NCBI GenBank assembly: GCA_030595525.1
Contig: JAUVDD010000102.1
Span: 1 to 6,242 of the forward strand
Reading direction: 5' to 3'
DNA: 6,242 nt
Source: Puniceicoccales bacterium
GTDB lineage: Bacteria; Verrucomicrobiota; Verrucomicrobiia; Opitutales; Oceanipulchritudinaceae
In this document: piece by piece, positions 1 through 5,924 of the stretch
Layout: each line of letters starts with the position of its first letter
Position numbering within the stretch: the first letter of the stretch is position 1
The notes under the pieces: generated by a model
Told to the model about the DNA's origin: nothing
Database searches by the model: none
Seen by the model: the letters and a program-made list of their open reading frames with translations, nothing else
Position numbers and translations under genes: made by a program

Positions 1-35
1 ATTTCTGCCTATCCCAATTGATCAAATAGGTTTGC

Positions 36-725
36 TCAGGTGAGTTTTAATATCTTCTTAACCAACTCAGGAACGCCTAGTGTTGCTGTTTTCCTGATCT
101 CCGTAATTCCATTCCCATACCCGTCATCGGGAATGTCCGGATTTACTACATAAACTCTCTGGGCATTGACTGCCGCGGGCAACAGGCTAGCTGCTGGGTA
201 TACTTGTAGCGACGTTCCTACGACAATCAGGATATCCGCTCGTCGAGCAATTTCCATTGCATTGTAGATTTCCGGAACATCCTCACCGAACCAGACAATG
301 TGCGGCCGCAATTGACTTCCGTCTTCGCACAAGTCTCCCAATTCGATATCCTTGTCACCCAGCTCCATGATCCGGTCAGGATTTACAGAGCTTCTGGCTT
401 TAAGGATTTCTCCGTGTAAATGGAGGATTTTCGACGAACCTGCACGTTCATGGAGATCATCCACATTCTGGGTGATGATTGTAACATCAAATTGTTTCTC
501 CAGTTCGACCAATGCCAGATGCGCAGCGTTTGGTTTCACGCGTCTTACTTCCTGACGCCGCCAATTGTAGAACCGAAGAACCATCGCCGGGTCACGTTCC
601 CATGCTTCAGGCGTGGCTACTTCGTAGACATTGTAGCCTTCCCACAGACCACCATTTCCCCGAAATGTGGCTAACCCACTCTCGGCGCTGATACCTGCTC
701 CCGTTAGGATAACCAGGTTCTTCAT
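36..725 (-). CDS. Sir2-family NAD-dependent protein deacylase (zinc-less, CobB-like)
   Basis: A cytoplasmic sirtuin of 229 residues, predicted to remove acyl groups from protein lysines using NAD+, giving nicotinamide and O-acyl-ADP-ribose. The NAD-binding GAGISAESGLATFRG is at residues 9-23, TQNVDDLHERAG at 85-96, the catalytic His is H104 in HLHG, RPHIVWFGE lies at 140-148 and GTSLQVYPAA at 170-179. Y53-N-W-R56 fits the Y-x-x-R pair that in SIRT5/CobB-type sirtuins favours succinyl/malonyl-lysine, so desuccinylase activity is plausible. The zinc-binding four-cysteine module is absent: only C133 is present, and the position of the first CobB cysteine reads RSS. Such zinc-less sirtuins are known in several phyla, so this is not a defect. 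The ATG start follows the CBS-gene stop by 9 bases, without a clear Shine-Dalgarno, which suggests co-transcription and perhaps coupled translation. Confidence 0.95.
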   Translation of the reverse strand: MKNLVILTGAGISAESGLATFRGNGGLWEGYNVYEVATPEAWERDPAMVLRFYNWRRQEVRRVKPNAAHLALVELEKQFDVTIITQNVDDLHERAGSSKILHLHGEILKARSSVNPDRIMELGDKDIELGDLCEDGSQLRPHIVWFGEDVPEIYNAMEIARRADILIVVGTSLQVYPAASLLPAAVNAQRVYVVNPDIPDDGYGNGITEIRKTATLGVPELVKKILKLT

Positions 726-734
726 TGATGTGGA

Positions 735-1172
735 TTAGAGCCCGGTTATGTACCGTTCCAGATGATCAATACTTGCAGCCTGATTGGCGATGATATGTTT
801 CACGATATCGCCAATACTGACCAGTCCAACCAATTCATCGCCTTCCATCACCGCGACATAACGGAAATGCGTTTCGGTCATTATTTTCATACATTCCTTG
901 ATATCTGCGTCAGGAGTGACGCGAGGATAGTCCCTGTTCATGGTATCGTAAACGGGTGTATGGCGGGATGTTTTTCCAAAAAGAACAATTTTTCTGGCAT
1001 ATTCGCGCTCGGTCAGGACACCAAGGAATTTTTTCTCATCCATTACAACAACGGCTCCCACGTTTTTTGCAGCCATCAGTTGCAGCGCTTCAAACGTGGA
1101 TTGATCCGGTTTAACAGAGAAAATTTCGTGAATTTCTTTAGACGAAAGGAGGCTTTTGGCTGTTGTACTCAT
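735..1172 (-). CDS. Stand-alone CBS-pair (Bateman) domain protein
   Basis: A soluble protein of 145 residues made almost wholly of two CBS repeats. Numbering from the chosen ATG, the first spans about 14-70 and contains GAVVVMDEKKFLGVLTERE; the second spans about 75-135 and contains RYVAVMEGDELVGLVSIGDI. It ends in the helix DHLERYITGL that is typical of this widespread bacterial family. CBS pairs bind adenosyl ligands such as AMP, ATP or SAM, but the ligand and partner cannot be told from sequence. The frame stays open to a TTG at 1199, but ATG at 1172 is preferred because AAAGGT lies just upstream and the nine extra residues do not look like family sequence. It sits 9 bases before the sirtuin gene, so an adenine-nucleotide sensor next to an NAD-consuming enzyme is a reasonable but unproven link. 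Confidence 0.9.
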   Translation of the reverse strand: MSTTAKSLLSSKEIHEIFSVKPDQSTFEALQLMAAKNVGAVVVMDEKKFLGVLTEREYARKIVLFGKTSRHTPVYDTMNRDYPRVTPDADIKECMKIMTETHFRYVAVMEGDELVGLVSIGDIVKHIIANQAASIDHLERYITGL

Positions 1173-1176
1173 TGTG

Positions 1177-1182
1177 ACCTTT
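1177..1182 (-). promoter_or_regulatory. Ribosome binding site of the CBS-pair gene
   Basis: AAAGGT lies 4 bases before the ATG at 1172 on the minus strand. It is a modest, closely spaced Shine-Dalgarno match, but it is the reason for choosing this ATG over the upstream in-frame TTG at 1199. Confidence 0.45.
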
Positions 1183-1218
1183 AACTTTTGGAAAACCAAC
1201 TTCTTTTGTCAACAGATG

Positions 1219-1230
1219 AGTTGATCAACT
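1219..1230. repeat. Perfect 12-base palindrome between the glutaredoxin and CBS genes
   Basis: AGTTGATCAACT is a perfect palindrome with no spacer. It lies just downstream of the glutaredoxin-like gene and about 47 bases upstream of the CBS-pair start. It has no loop and no adjoining T-tract, so it is a poor terminator candidate. A dimeric regulator's operator is possible. Its 8-base core TTGATCAA occurs again at 18-25, just past the sirtuin stop. Confidence 0.35.
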
Positions 1231-1234
1231 GTAT

Positions 1235-1570
1235 CTAAAAGAACCTAATTGTCTTAGACTGCATCTGTTCATGCTCTTCGTCTGTGCACGGTGCGTTGGT
1301 TGCCACATCTGTGTCCTCAACACTTGGTTGAACGAGATTATTGGAAAGCATATAGTTTTCGACTTCTTCACCACTGACATCTGGCAGCATGACGCCATCG
1401 ATTACCACACAGGGGGAAAGGGGTTGGCCGGAGCGTTGCACCATTTCAGCATAGCTTTCTGCGCTGTTGATGATGTCCTTATCCTCGTACTCGAGGTTAT
1501 ATTTCTTGAGAATGGCCCTAACGCCAGTGCTCCATCCGCAGGTTGGTTTCAAATAAGCTACTATGTCCAT
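1235..1570 (-). CDS. Glutaredoxin-like protein with CGWS active site
   Basis: A protein of 111 residues with a thioredoxin-fold/glutaredoxin core over residues 1-80. It begins with strand MDIVAYLKPT, then the active site C11-G-W-S14, and has a probable cis-proline at P53 (SPCVVIDG, where glutaredoxins have a VPxxFIDG-like segment) and a closing helix at about 67-76. CxxS is the monothiol pattern; CGWS is one residue from the CGFS of Grx4-type Fe-S glutaredoxins, but the other Grx4 motifs (WPT-IPQ, GGxD) are missing, so it should not be called Grx4. It has an extra cysteine after the cis-proline (C54) and an acidic tail of about 30 residues carrying C95 and ending in KTIRFF. A glutathione-linked disulfide or deglutathionylation role is inferred. 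It starts 10 bases after the lgt stop, in the same operon, with no clear Shine-Dalgarno. Confidence 0.82.
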   Translation of the reverse strand: MDIVAYLKPTCGWSTGVRAILKKYNLEYEDKDIINSAESYAEMVQRSGQPLSPCVVIDGVMLPDVSGEEVENYMLSNNLVQPSVEDTDVATNAPCTDEEHEQMQSKTIRFF

Positions 1571-1580
1571 GTCGGTAAGT

Positions 1581-2468
1581 TTACCCGCTTTGGAGGTTTG
1601 TCAACTTCCTGTAACGAATCCAGAGCAAGAGTCCCAATCCTACGGCAAAAAGAAAGATCGAATAAAAACTACCCCGGCTCATTCCCAGGATCAACTCGGC
1701 ATCTGGTTCCCGGAATAATTCACCTATCATTCGCGCTATGCTGTATCCGATGAGAAACTCAGCCATCAAATGCCCTGGGCGAGCCGATAATGGAATGGGG
1801 CCCTTCTCATTGACTCCCCTGCCCTTTACTAACCAAAAACGACACTGGATATAGATCAGCATCAGCAAGCCCTCCAGGCCGGCTTCATACAGTTGTGAGG
1901 GATGACGTGGTTCAATATACTGTACAGGCATGCCACTTCTTGCACTTTGCGGAAAAATGACCGCCCATGGAACATCCGTAATTTTCCCCCACAACTCTCC
2001 ATTAATGAAGTTGGCAATCCGTCCCAGCATCAGCCCAGGTGCAGAGACCGAAGCAATAAGATCCCCCAGATGCCACGGGGATACCTTGTATTTCCGCGCA
2101 AACCAGATTCCTCCAACTGCAACCCCAAGAAATCCCCCATGGCTGGCCATGCCGCCTTTCCATACTTGGAAGAAAATCAATGGATTGCTGAGGAAATCCC
2201 AGAATTCATACAAAAGAAAATACCCGAGCCGACCACCAATCACCACGCCAAGAATCATCGCCATGGCCAGGTTCTCCTGCATTTCAGCAGAGAGTGAGGT
2301 TTTTCCACGTTTCCGGTACAGAATCCAAAGACCGAATCCAATCAGAAATCCAGCCACATAGGACAAGCCATACCAGCGAATGGCGATTGCATCGGTAAAT
2401 TGAATGATGGTCGGGTTCAGATCATGAACCCAGTATGCTGGCTGAGATAGTTCCATTTCCGCATCCAT
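1581..2468 (-). CDS. lgt: Prolipoprotein diacylglyceryl transferase
   Basis: An inner-membrane enzyme that moves a diacylglyceryl group from phosphatidylglycerol to the lipobox cysteine of prolipoproteins, the first step of lipoprotein maturation. The 295 residues match the family length and form about seven membrane segments. Family marks are visible: MASHGGFLGV at 107-116 with the essential His at H110, the signature GRIANFINGELWG at 149-161, RHPSQLYEA at 188-196, and ARMIGELFREPD at 245-256, which holds the conserved Arg and Glu (R246, E250). The ATG at 2468 lies 5 bases after the stop of the CNNM-like gene, so translational coupling is likely; an ATG four codons further in (2456) is an alternative start. 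The Shine-Dalgarno is weak. Confidence 0.97.
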   Translation of the reverse strand: MDAEMELSQPAYWVHDLNPTIIQFTDAIAIRWYGLSYVAGFLIGFGLWILYRKRGKTSLSAEMQENLAMAMILGVVIGGRLGYFLLYEFWDFLSNPLIFFQVWKGGMASHGGFLGVAVGGIWFARKYKVSPWHLGDLIASVSAPGLMLGRIANFINGELWGKITDVPWAVIFPQSARSGMPVQYIEPRHPSQLYEAGLEGLLMLIYIQCRFWLVKGRGVNEKGPIPLSARPGHLMAEFLIGYSIARMIGELFREPDAELILGMSRGSFYSIFLFAVGLGLLLWIRYRKLTNLQSG

Positions 2469-2473
2469 TATCG

Positions 2474-3538
2474 CTATGATCCGTTTGGCTCCGGAGGTAG
2501 GTCGGGTGTAGCACTGGGCAAACGCTCGGCATGCTTTTTGGCCAGTTCACGCATGTCTACGGCTATGTCAGATTCCTCGTAGATTTCTTCCCCGAGGAGG
2601 TGTTCAATAATATCCTCCATTGTGACCACCCCGGCAGTGGAGCCGTATTCATCTACAACAACTGCCAGTTGTTGGTGTTTTTCCATGAATTGCTGCAGGG
2701 CCTGCATTCCGGATGCTGTTTCAGGGATATATATTACGTCTCCCTTAAGTTCCTGCATGGTTGCACCGACTCTGCCTTCACTACCAGCCTCAAGGATGTC
2801 GCGGCGGCGCACTACTCCTACGATATTGTCTATATTTTCCCCGTATACGGGCAATCGAGCAAATGGTATGTTGGTAAATTCCATCCCAACTTCCTCGACG
2901 GTCAGGGTCTCCCTCAGGAATGTCACTACTGTTCGCGGAGTCATAATCGACTCAACGTTTACATCATCCAGACTTAAGGCATTTGAAATTATATCCCTTT
3001 CATCGTCACTGAGGGCACCACTCTGGGCGCTTCTTTCTGCCAATAACCGGATTTCTTCTTCCTGTTCTTCTTCTGTTGGCTCCTCTTGATCGAGGATTAC
3101 AGTCAGCATCTTGTTCGCAAATAGTGAAAACGGTTTCATTAACATCCTGACAATCCACAGTGGATAAATCAGATAGACCTGTAATTGTTTCCTGTAAGCG
3201 ACCCCGATGTTTTTGGGAAGAATTTCCGAGAATATCAGAATTCCCAGAACCATGCATGCTGACAGGACCCCCAGCCAGAAACTGTTGAACACTCGCTCCG
3301 CCAGCGCGCCCACCATCATGGCACCTGCTGTGTTGGCAATCGTGTTCATGGTCAGGATTGCTGAACTGGTTTCGTTTAATCCGATTTTAAAATCTTCCAG
3401 ACGGCGCCCCAGTTCGGGATGCTGCTTTTTAAGACTCTCCACCTCGGCCATTGTCGTGCTGAGGATGAATGCCTCCAGCAGGGAACAGATTGCCGATATG
3501 CCAAGTGTAAAAACTATAGCCAAAATCAGAGCGCTCAT
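2474..3538 (-). CDS. CNNM/DUF21 transmembrane protein with CBS pair (HlyC/CorC family)
   Basis: A membrane protein of 354 residues in the CNNM/CorB-like family, whose members are linked to Mg2+ or other divalent-cation efflux and homeostasis. Residues 1-145 form the DUF21 domain with about four hydrophobic stretches (roughly 2-25, 57-80, 87-107, 121-144). It contains the ILTMNTIANTAGA motif at 61-73 and the SEILPKNIG motif at 104-112, with the invariant Pro-Lys of the ion-binding core. An acidic, Glu-rich linker (150-162) leads to a CBS pair at about 195-320, including IMTPR (198-202) and VVVDEYGSTAGVVTMEDIIE (293-312). The protein ends soon after in a Pro-rich tail, so the C-terminal CorC/HlyC domain of longer paralogues is missing; short forms are common. 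The ATG has an excellent Shine-Dalgarno. It is the first gene of the minus-strand operon. The exact substrate cannot be read from sequence. Confidence 0.93.
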   Translation of the reverse strand: MSALILAIVFTLGISAICSLLEAFILSTTMAEVESLKKQHPELGRRLEDFKIGLNETSSAILTMNTIANTAGAMMVGALAERVFNSFWLGVLSACMVLGILIFSEILPKNIGVAYRKQLQVYLIYPLWIVRMLMKPFSLFANKMLTVILDQEEPTEEEQEEEIRLLAERSAQSGALSDDERDIISNALSLDDVNVESIMTPRTVVTFLRETLTVEEVGMEFTNIPFARLPVYGENIDNIVGVVRRRDILEAGSEGRVGATMQELKGDVIYIPETASGMQALQQFMEKHQQLAVVVDEYGSTAGVVTMEDIIEHLLGEEIYEESDIAVDMRELAKKHAERLPSATPDLPPEPNGS

Positions 3539-3542
3539 TTAG

Positions 3543-3548
3543 CCCTCC
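3543..3548 (-). promoter_or_regulatory. Strong ribosome binding site of the CNNM-like gene
   Basis: GGAGGG on the minus strand lies 4 bases before the ATG at 3538. It is the best Shine-Dalgarno in the window and fixes this start. Most other genes here have weak or no such sequence. Confidence 0.7.
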
Positions 3549-3560
3549 GGTTCCAGTTCT

Positions 3561-3583
3561 CTTCCACTAGGGAAGTGTTCCCT
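3561..3583. repeat. Overlapping inverted repeats in the leader of the CNNM-like gene
   Basis: Two small inverted repeats share bases. AGGGAA (3569-3574) and TTCCCT (3578-3583) flank a 3-base spacer, and CTTCC (3561-3565) pairs with GGAAG (3571-3575). They lie 20-45 bases upstream of the CNNM-like ATG and would be in its 5' leader if transcription starts further out. The two hairpins cannot form at once. This could be an operator or a leader switch, or chance. The rest of the divergent region (3584-3780) shows no convincing promoter pair or riboswitch-like structure by eye. Confidence 0.35.
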
Positions 3584-3780
3584 GTTTTATCGTTCGTTCT
3601 GGGAAGCCCGCCTTTTCGGCATCTACTGTCAGGCTCCGTTTCTTCTGGTCCACAGATGATCATATATTTCAAAACCATTACTTGTTCTGAAATTTGCCTT
3701 CTGTTCAAGCTTTTCTTGGGGACACGCAATTTATTCAGAAAAGGACACTTGGCTTGCATGGAGAGCATTCCACAGTACAA

Positions 3781-4887
3781 ATGTGCTGTATGCAGGAAGA
3801 TCCTCTACCGGTTTTGGACGCATTTACGACCAAGAAGAAGCCAATGTATCCCGTTGGTGATGGCCTGCGTATGTATTTAAAACAGTATAATCGCGAATTC
3901 GACCTTCCTGTATCCTACTCACGATTATTGGAATGGGTCGAGGCAATGCCACTTTATGGTCCCGACGGAGAAGACACTCTCTGGAGGACTGTAATCTACA
4001 GGCCAGAGATTTGGAGGCGCCTGAACAAGCAGTTGACAATAATTTACGCGATGCTGAAAACCGAGGGAGACACTTCTTTCATTGATCACTTGTATGTCGA
4101 TCGTGTTGATTACTGTACTTTTGGGAACAGCAACCCTTTTCGCATTCGTGTAGTGAATTCCTACAACGACAATCAGGATTACTACTATATAAAGAAATCC
4201 GATGCTTCACGAATATACGGATTGGAGCTTGAGCACCTTCTTTCTCCTAACCGCATGCATTACTTCGTTTCAGAGGATATTCTGGTCGAGGAGCATGTGG
4301 TCGGTATACCTGGTGATGCCTTTATCGATCAATGGATGAACGTCCCGCACATCAATAAAATCCGACTGGCCAAGGAACTCGTTAAATTCAATGAACGCTG
4401 TTTCTTCAGGCTCCTTGGTGATATGAGGGCTTACAATTTTGTCGTGGATGTTACTCCGGATTTTGAAGATGTGCAAATCCGGATACGTGCGATGGATTTT
4501 GACCAGCAATCCTACAGTGGGCGTTTGAAGTTCTATCTCCCGCAGTTTTTCAAGGACAACAACGCGCTGGTGGAATTTACTGGTGAGCAACTCAACCTTC
4601 AAACCGCCAAGCAGTACCAGAAAGAGGAGCAATCGGTTATTTTCCGTAGAATCAAGCTGGCAGAGACGCGGGTACGTCGAATCCTACATTGCATGTGTGA
4701 AGATCGTATTTCCACAGAGGAGAAAATCCATGAATTGCGCGAAGGCATGGCCGAGTACCATAAAAATAAAAGATTTCTCAAATGTGAGCGAATGGGGCAT
4801 ATTGTTCAGACTTCCCTCGATTTGATCGAGGATCGAGTCATGCGTCACAGGAAGCAAATGGAGACAACTTTCGAGGATGACATTTAA
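3781..4887 (+). CDS. Unrecognised protein with protein-kinase-like fold motifs
   Basis: I do not recognise this as a named family. With the ATG at 3781 it has 368 residues, no signal peptide and no membrane segment, so it is probably cytoplasmic. The middle fits the kinase-like (APH/choline-kinase-type) fold in the right order: a loop between strands around FGNSNPFRIRVV (114-125), YYYIKK with a possible ATP-binding Lys (K138/K139), helix Glu E149/E151, a hinge-like EEHVVGIPGD (170-179), a catalytic loop LGDMRAYNFVVD (212-223) with D214 and N219 in the D-x4-N spacing, and AMDFD (237-241) as the DFG equivalent. The usual His of the catalytic loop is replaced by Leu. The C-terminal 100 residues are charged and helical. 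A phosphotransferase role is inferred, and the substrate is unknown. The start is uncertain: an in-frame TTG at 3694 and ATGs at 3790 and 3844 are alternatives, the last preceded by AAGAAG. The receiver gene lies 69 bases downstream on the same strand. Confidence 0.8.
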   Translation: MCCMQEDPLPVLDAFTTKKKPMYPVGDGLRMYLKQYNREFDLPVSYSRLLEWVEAMPLYGPDGEDTLWRTVIYRPEIWRRLNKQLTIIYAMLKTEGDTSFIDHLYVDRVDYCTFGNSNPFRIRVVNSYNDNQDYYYIKKSDASRIYGLELEHLLSPNRMHYFVSEDILVEEHVVGIPGDAFIDQWMNVPHINKIRLAKELVKFNERCFFRLLGDMRAYNFVVDVTPDFEDVQIRIRAMDFDQQSYSGRLKFYLPQFFKDNNALVEFTGEQLNLQTAKQYQKEEQSVIFRRIKLAETRVRRILHCMCEDRISTEEKIHELREGMAEYHKNKRFLKCERMGHIVQTSLDLIEDRVMRHRKQMETTFEDDI

Positions 4888-4956
4888 ATCCTTTTAAGAA
4901 AACGATTGAATTGAGCATCGACATTCACTGTCTCAACAACAAAATACTTATTTAGC

Positions 4957-5376
4957 ATGCCAATTTCGCTATTTTTAATCGAAGACGAGGAACTTGTTTG
5001 TGAACTTCTGGCGGAGTTCCTCAATGGAGAAGAAGATATTAACTTCCTTGGGGATGCACGGGATGGTGCTACCGCCATTGACCGCTGCCGCGAATTAAAG
5101 CCTGAGATGATCATCCTGGATTTGAGACTCCCGGAAGTCAGCGGGCTGGAAGTTCTGAGAATTCTCCACAAGGAGCTACCTCTGACTAAGGTAATTATTT
5201 TTACTGGTTCCTTGTCCGAAGAGACCCTCCATACCACTCTTCAGAACGGTGCCATTGCATACGTTGAGAAAGCCTACGGCTTGGAAGAGCTCCAGAAGGC
5301 AATCGAAGCAGCTAAGGCAGGAAAACAGTACTTCAGCCCAAGTATCGCTCGACTGGTAGAAGATTATCAGTTTTAG
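4957..5376 (+). CDS. Single-domain response regulator (NarL-type receiver without DNA-binding domain)
   Basis: A cytoplasmic receiver protein of 139 residues. All key phosphorylation residues are present: acidic pocket E9-D10-E11, phospho-acceptor D55 in MIILDLRLPEVSG, switch T83 in IIFTGS, and K105 in YVEKAYG. The sequence after the receiver, AAKAGKQYFSPSIARL (119-134), is the linker normally found before the LuxR-type helix-turn-helix of NarL-family regulators. The protein stops there, so there is no output domain and it probably acts through protein contacts or as a phosphate relay. No histidine kinase lies in the window. The upstream neighbour is the kinase-like protein on the same strand, and the converging neighbour encodes GAF and PAS sensor domains. 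No clear Shine-Dalgarno precedes the ATG. Confidence 0.93.
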   Translation: MPISLFLIEDEELVCELLAEFLNGEEDINFLGDARDGATAIDRCRELKPEMIILDLRLPEVSGLEVLRILHKELPLTKVIIFTGSLSEETLHTTLQNGAIAYVEKAYGLEELQKAIEAAKAGKQYFSPSIARLVEDYQF

Positions 5377-5413
5377 AGAGGACCTCAATCCTCCTTCAAA
5401 CCTTTCTCTAAAA
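5371..5413. repeat. Nested inverted repeats at the convergent gene ends
   Basis: TTTTAGAGA (5371-5379) and TCTCTAAAA (5405-5413) form a perfect 9-base inverted repeat around a 25-base loop. An alternative inner hairpin pairs GAGGA (5378-5382) with TCCTC (5389-5393) around a 6-base loop. They span the stop codons of the receiver gene and the GAF gene. The T-rich arm comes first and the A-rich arm last, the opposite of a normal bidirectional intrinsic terminator, so a terminator role is uncertain. Confidence 0.4.
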
Positions 5414-5903
5414 GGTTCTCGATTTCATATTTGAAGGTATCGAGAAACTTCTTCTCCTGATCATGCCAGATTCGCACGCTTTGATTGTGATCAAATCCAA
5501 CAAAACCAATCATTATATCATTTACTACCACTGGAGCGATCATGATTGAGGTAATCCCCTGTGCCACAAGGACTTCCCTTTCACGGAATGCGCTCCTTGG
5601 CATTTTTGAGGTATCCTCGTATTGAATCCACTGCTTTTTAACCAGTCGATCGGTCCAGTATGGATATTCACTAATCGGAAATTGCTGCAGGTCATCTATA
5701 TGCGATTCAACTCCCTGGGCACACCACTCCAGAATATTGCTAAAAACCTTATCTTCCCAGTCGAACGTGAAGACATATACCCGGTCTACATCCACGGCGT
5801 TTCCTAATTCATTCATCCGCTTCTCGATGATATGGACGGTTTCCTTGCTGATGTGAAGCTCATGGAGTTTCCCATCCACGATAATTTCATTTCTCAAGCG
5901 CAC
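5385..5903 (-). CDS. GAF-domain protein, C-terminal part of a possibly interrupted PAS-GAF sensor
   Basis: The open stretch codes for 172 residues, most of them one GAF domain (about 22-167), a cytoplasmic small-molecule-binding sensory module. It belongs to the GAF subtype with a run of conserved blocks: DRVYVF (40-45), EWCAQGVESHIDDLQ (59-73), YPYW (80-83), REREVLVAQGITSIMIAPV (107-125), IGFVGFDH (132-139) and RIW (144-146). This subtype usually precedes GGDEF or kinase domains in large sensors, but here the protein ends right after the domain with no output module. The only start options are GTG at 5903 or TTG at 5897; neither has a Shine-Dalgarno, and the first ATG lies inside the domain. 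The reading frame is the same as the upstream PAS segment, split from it by one TGA. It is therefore better seen as the C-terminal half of one PAS-GAF protein, either broken or re-initiated. Confidence 0.75.
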   Translation of the reverse strand: MRLRNEIIVDGKLHELHISKETVHIIEKRMNELGNAVDVDRVYVFTFDWEDKVFSNILEWCAQGVESHIDDLQQFPISEYPYWTDRLVKKQWIQYEDTSKMPRSAFREREVLVAQGITSIMIAPVVVNDIMIGFVGFDHNQSVRIWHDQEKKFLDTFKYEIENLLEKGLKED

Positions 5904-5921
5904 TGGGATGACGTGGTTTTT

Positions 5922-5924
5922 TCA
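5922..5924 (-). other. In-frame TGA between the PAS and GAF coding segments
   Basis: On the minus strand the frame reads Ser-Glu-TGA-Lys-Asn-His-Val-Ile-Pro and then the GTG proposed as the GAF start. The PAS and GAF segments are exactly in frame, and this is the only stop between them. A single base change would join them. The base-calling status of this site cannot be judged from the window. Confidence 0.85.

Noticed and set aside
1207..1212. A perfect minus-strand TTGACA, like a -35 box, before the CBS-pair gene
   Set aside because: No good -10 hexamer is found 16-18 bases downstream, and a start there would leave almost no room for the ribosome site before the ATG.
1235..1570. Naming the CGWS protein as Grx4/GrxD
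   Set aside because: Only the active site is similar; the WPT-IPQ and GGxD motifs of Grx4 are absent.
1930..2361. A 143-codon plus-strand open frame opposite lgt
   Set aside because: It is antisense to a clearly coding membrane protein, has a Pro/Arg/Ser-rich composition of no recognised family, and no start signal.
3535..3780. An 81-codon minus-strand open frame filling the divergent intergenic region
   Set aside because: It overlaps the CNNM-like start by 4 bases, carries no recognisable domain, and occupies the space where the leader and promoter should be.
3754..3781. TTGCAT, 16 bases, then TACAAA on the plus strand, as a possible promoter of the kinase-like gene
   Set aside because: Both boxes are weak and the -10 would overlap the chosen ATG. 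It would only make sense if translation starts at 3844, for which there is no other proof.
5922..5924. Selenocysteine insertion at the in-frame TGA
   Set aside because: It lies in a linker between sensor domains, away from any redox active site, and no clear bacterial SECIS-like hairpin directly follows it.
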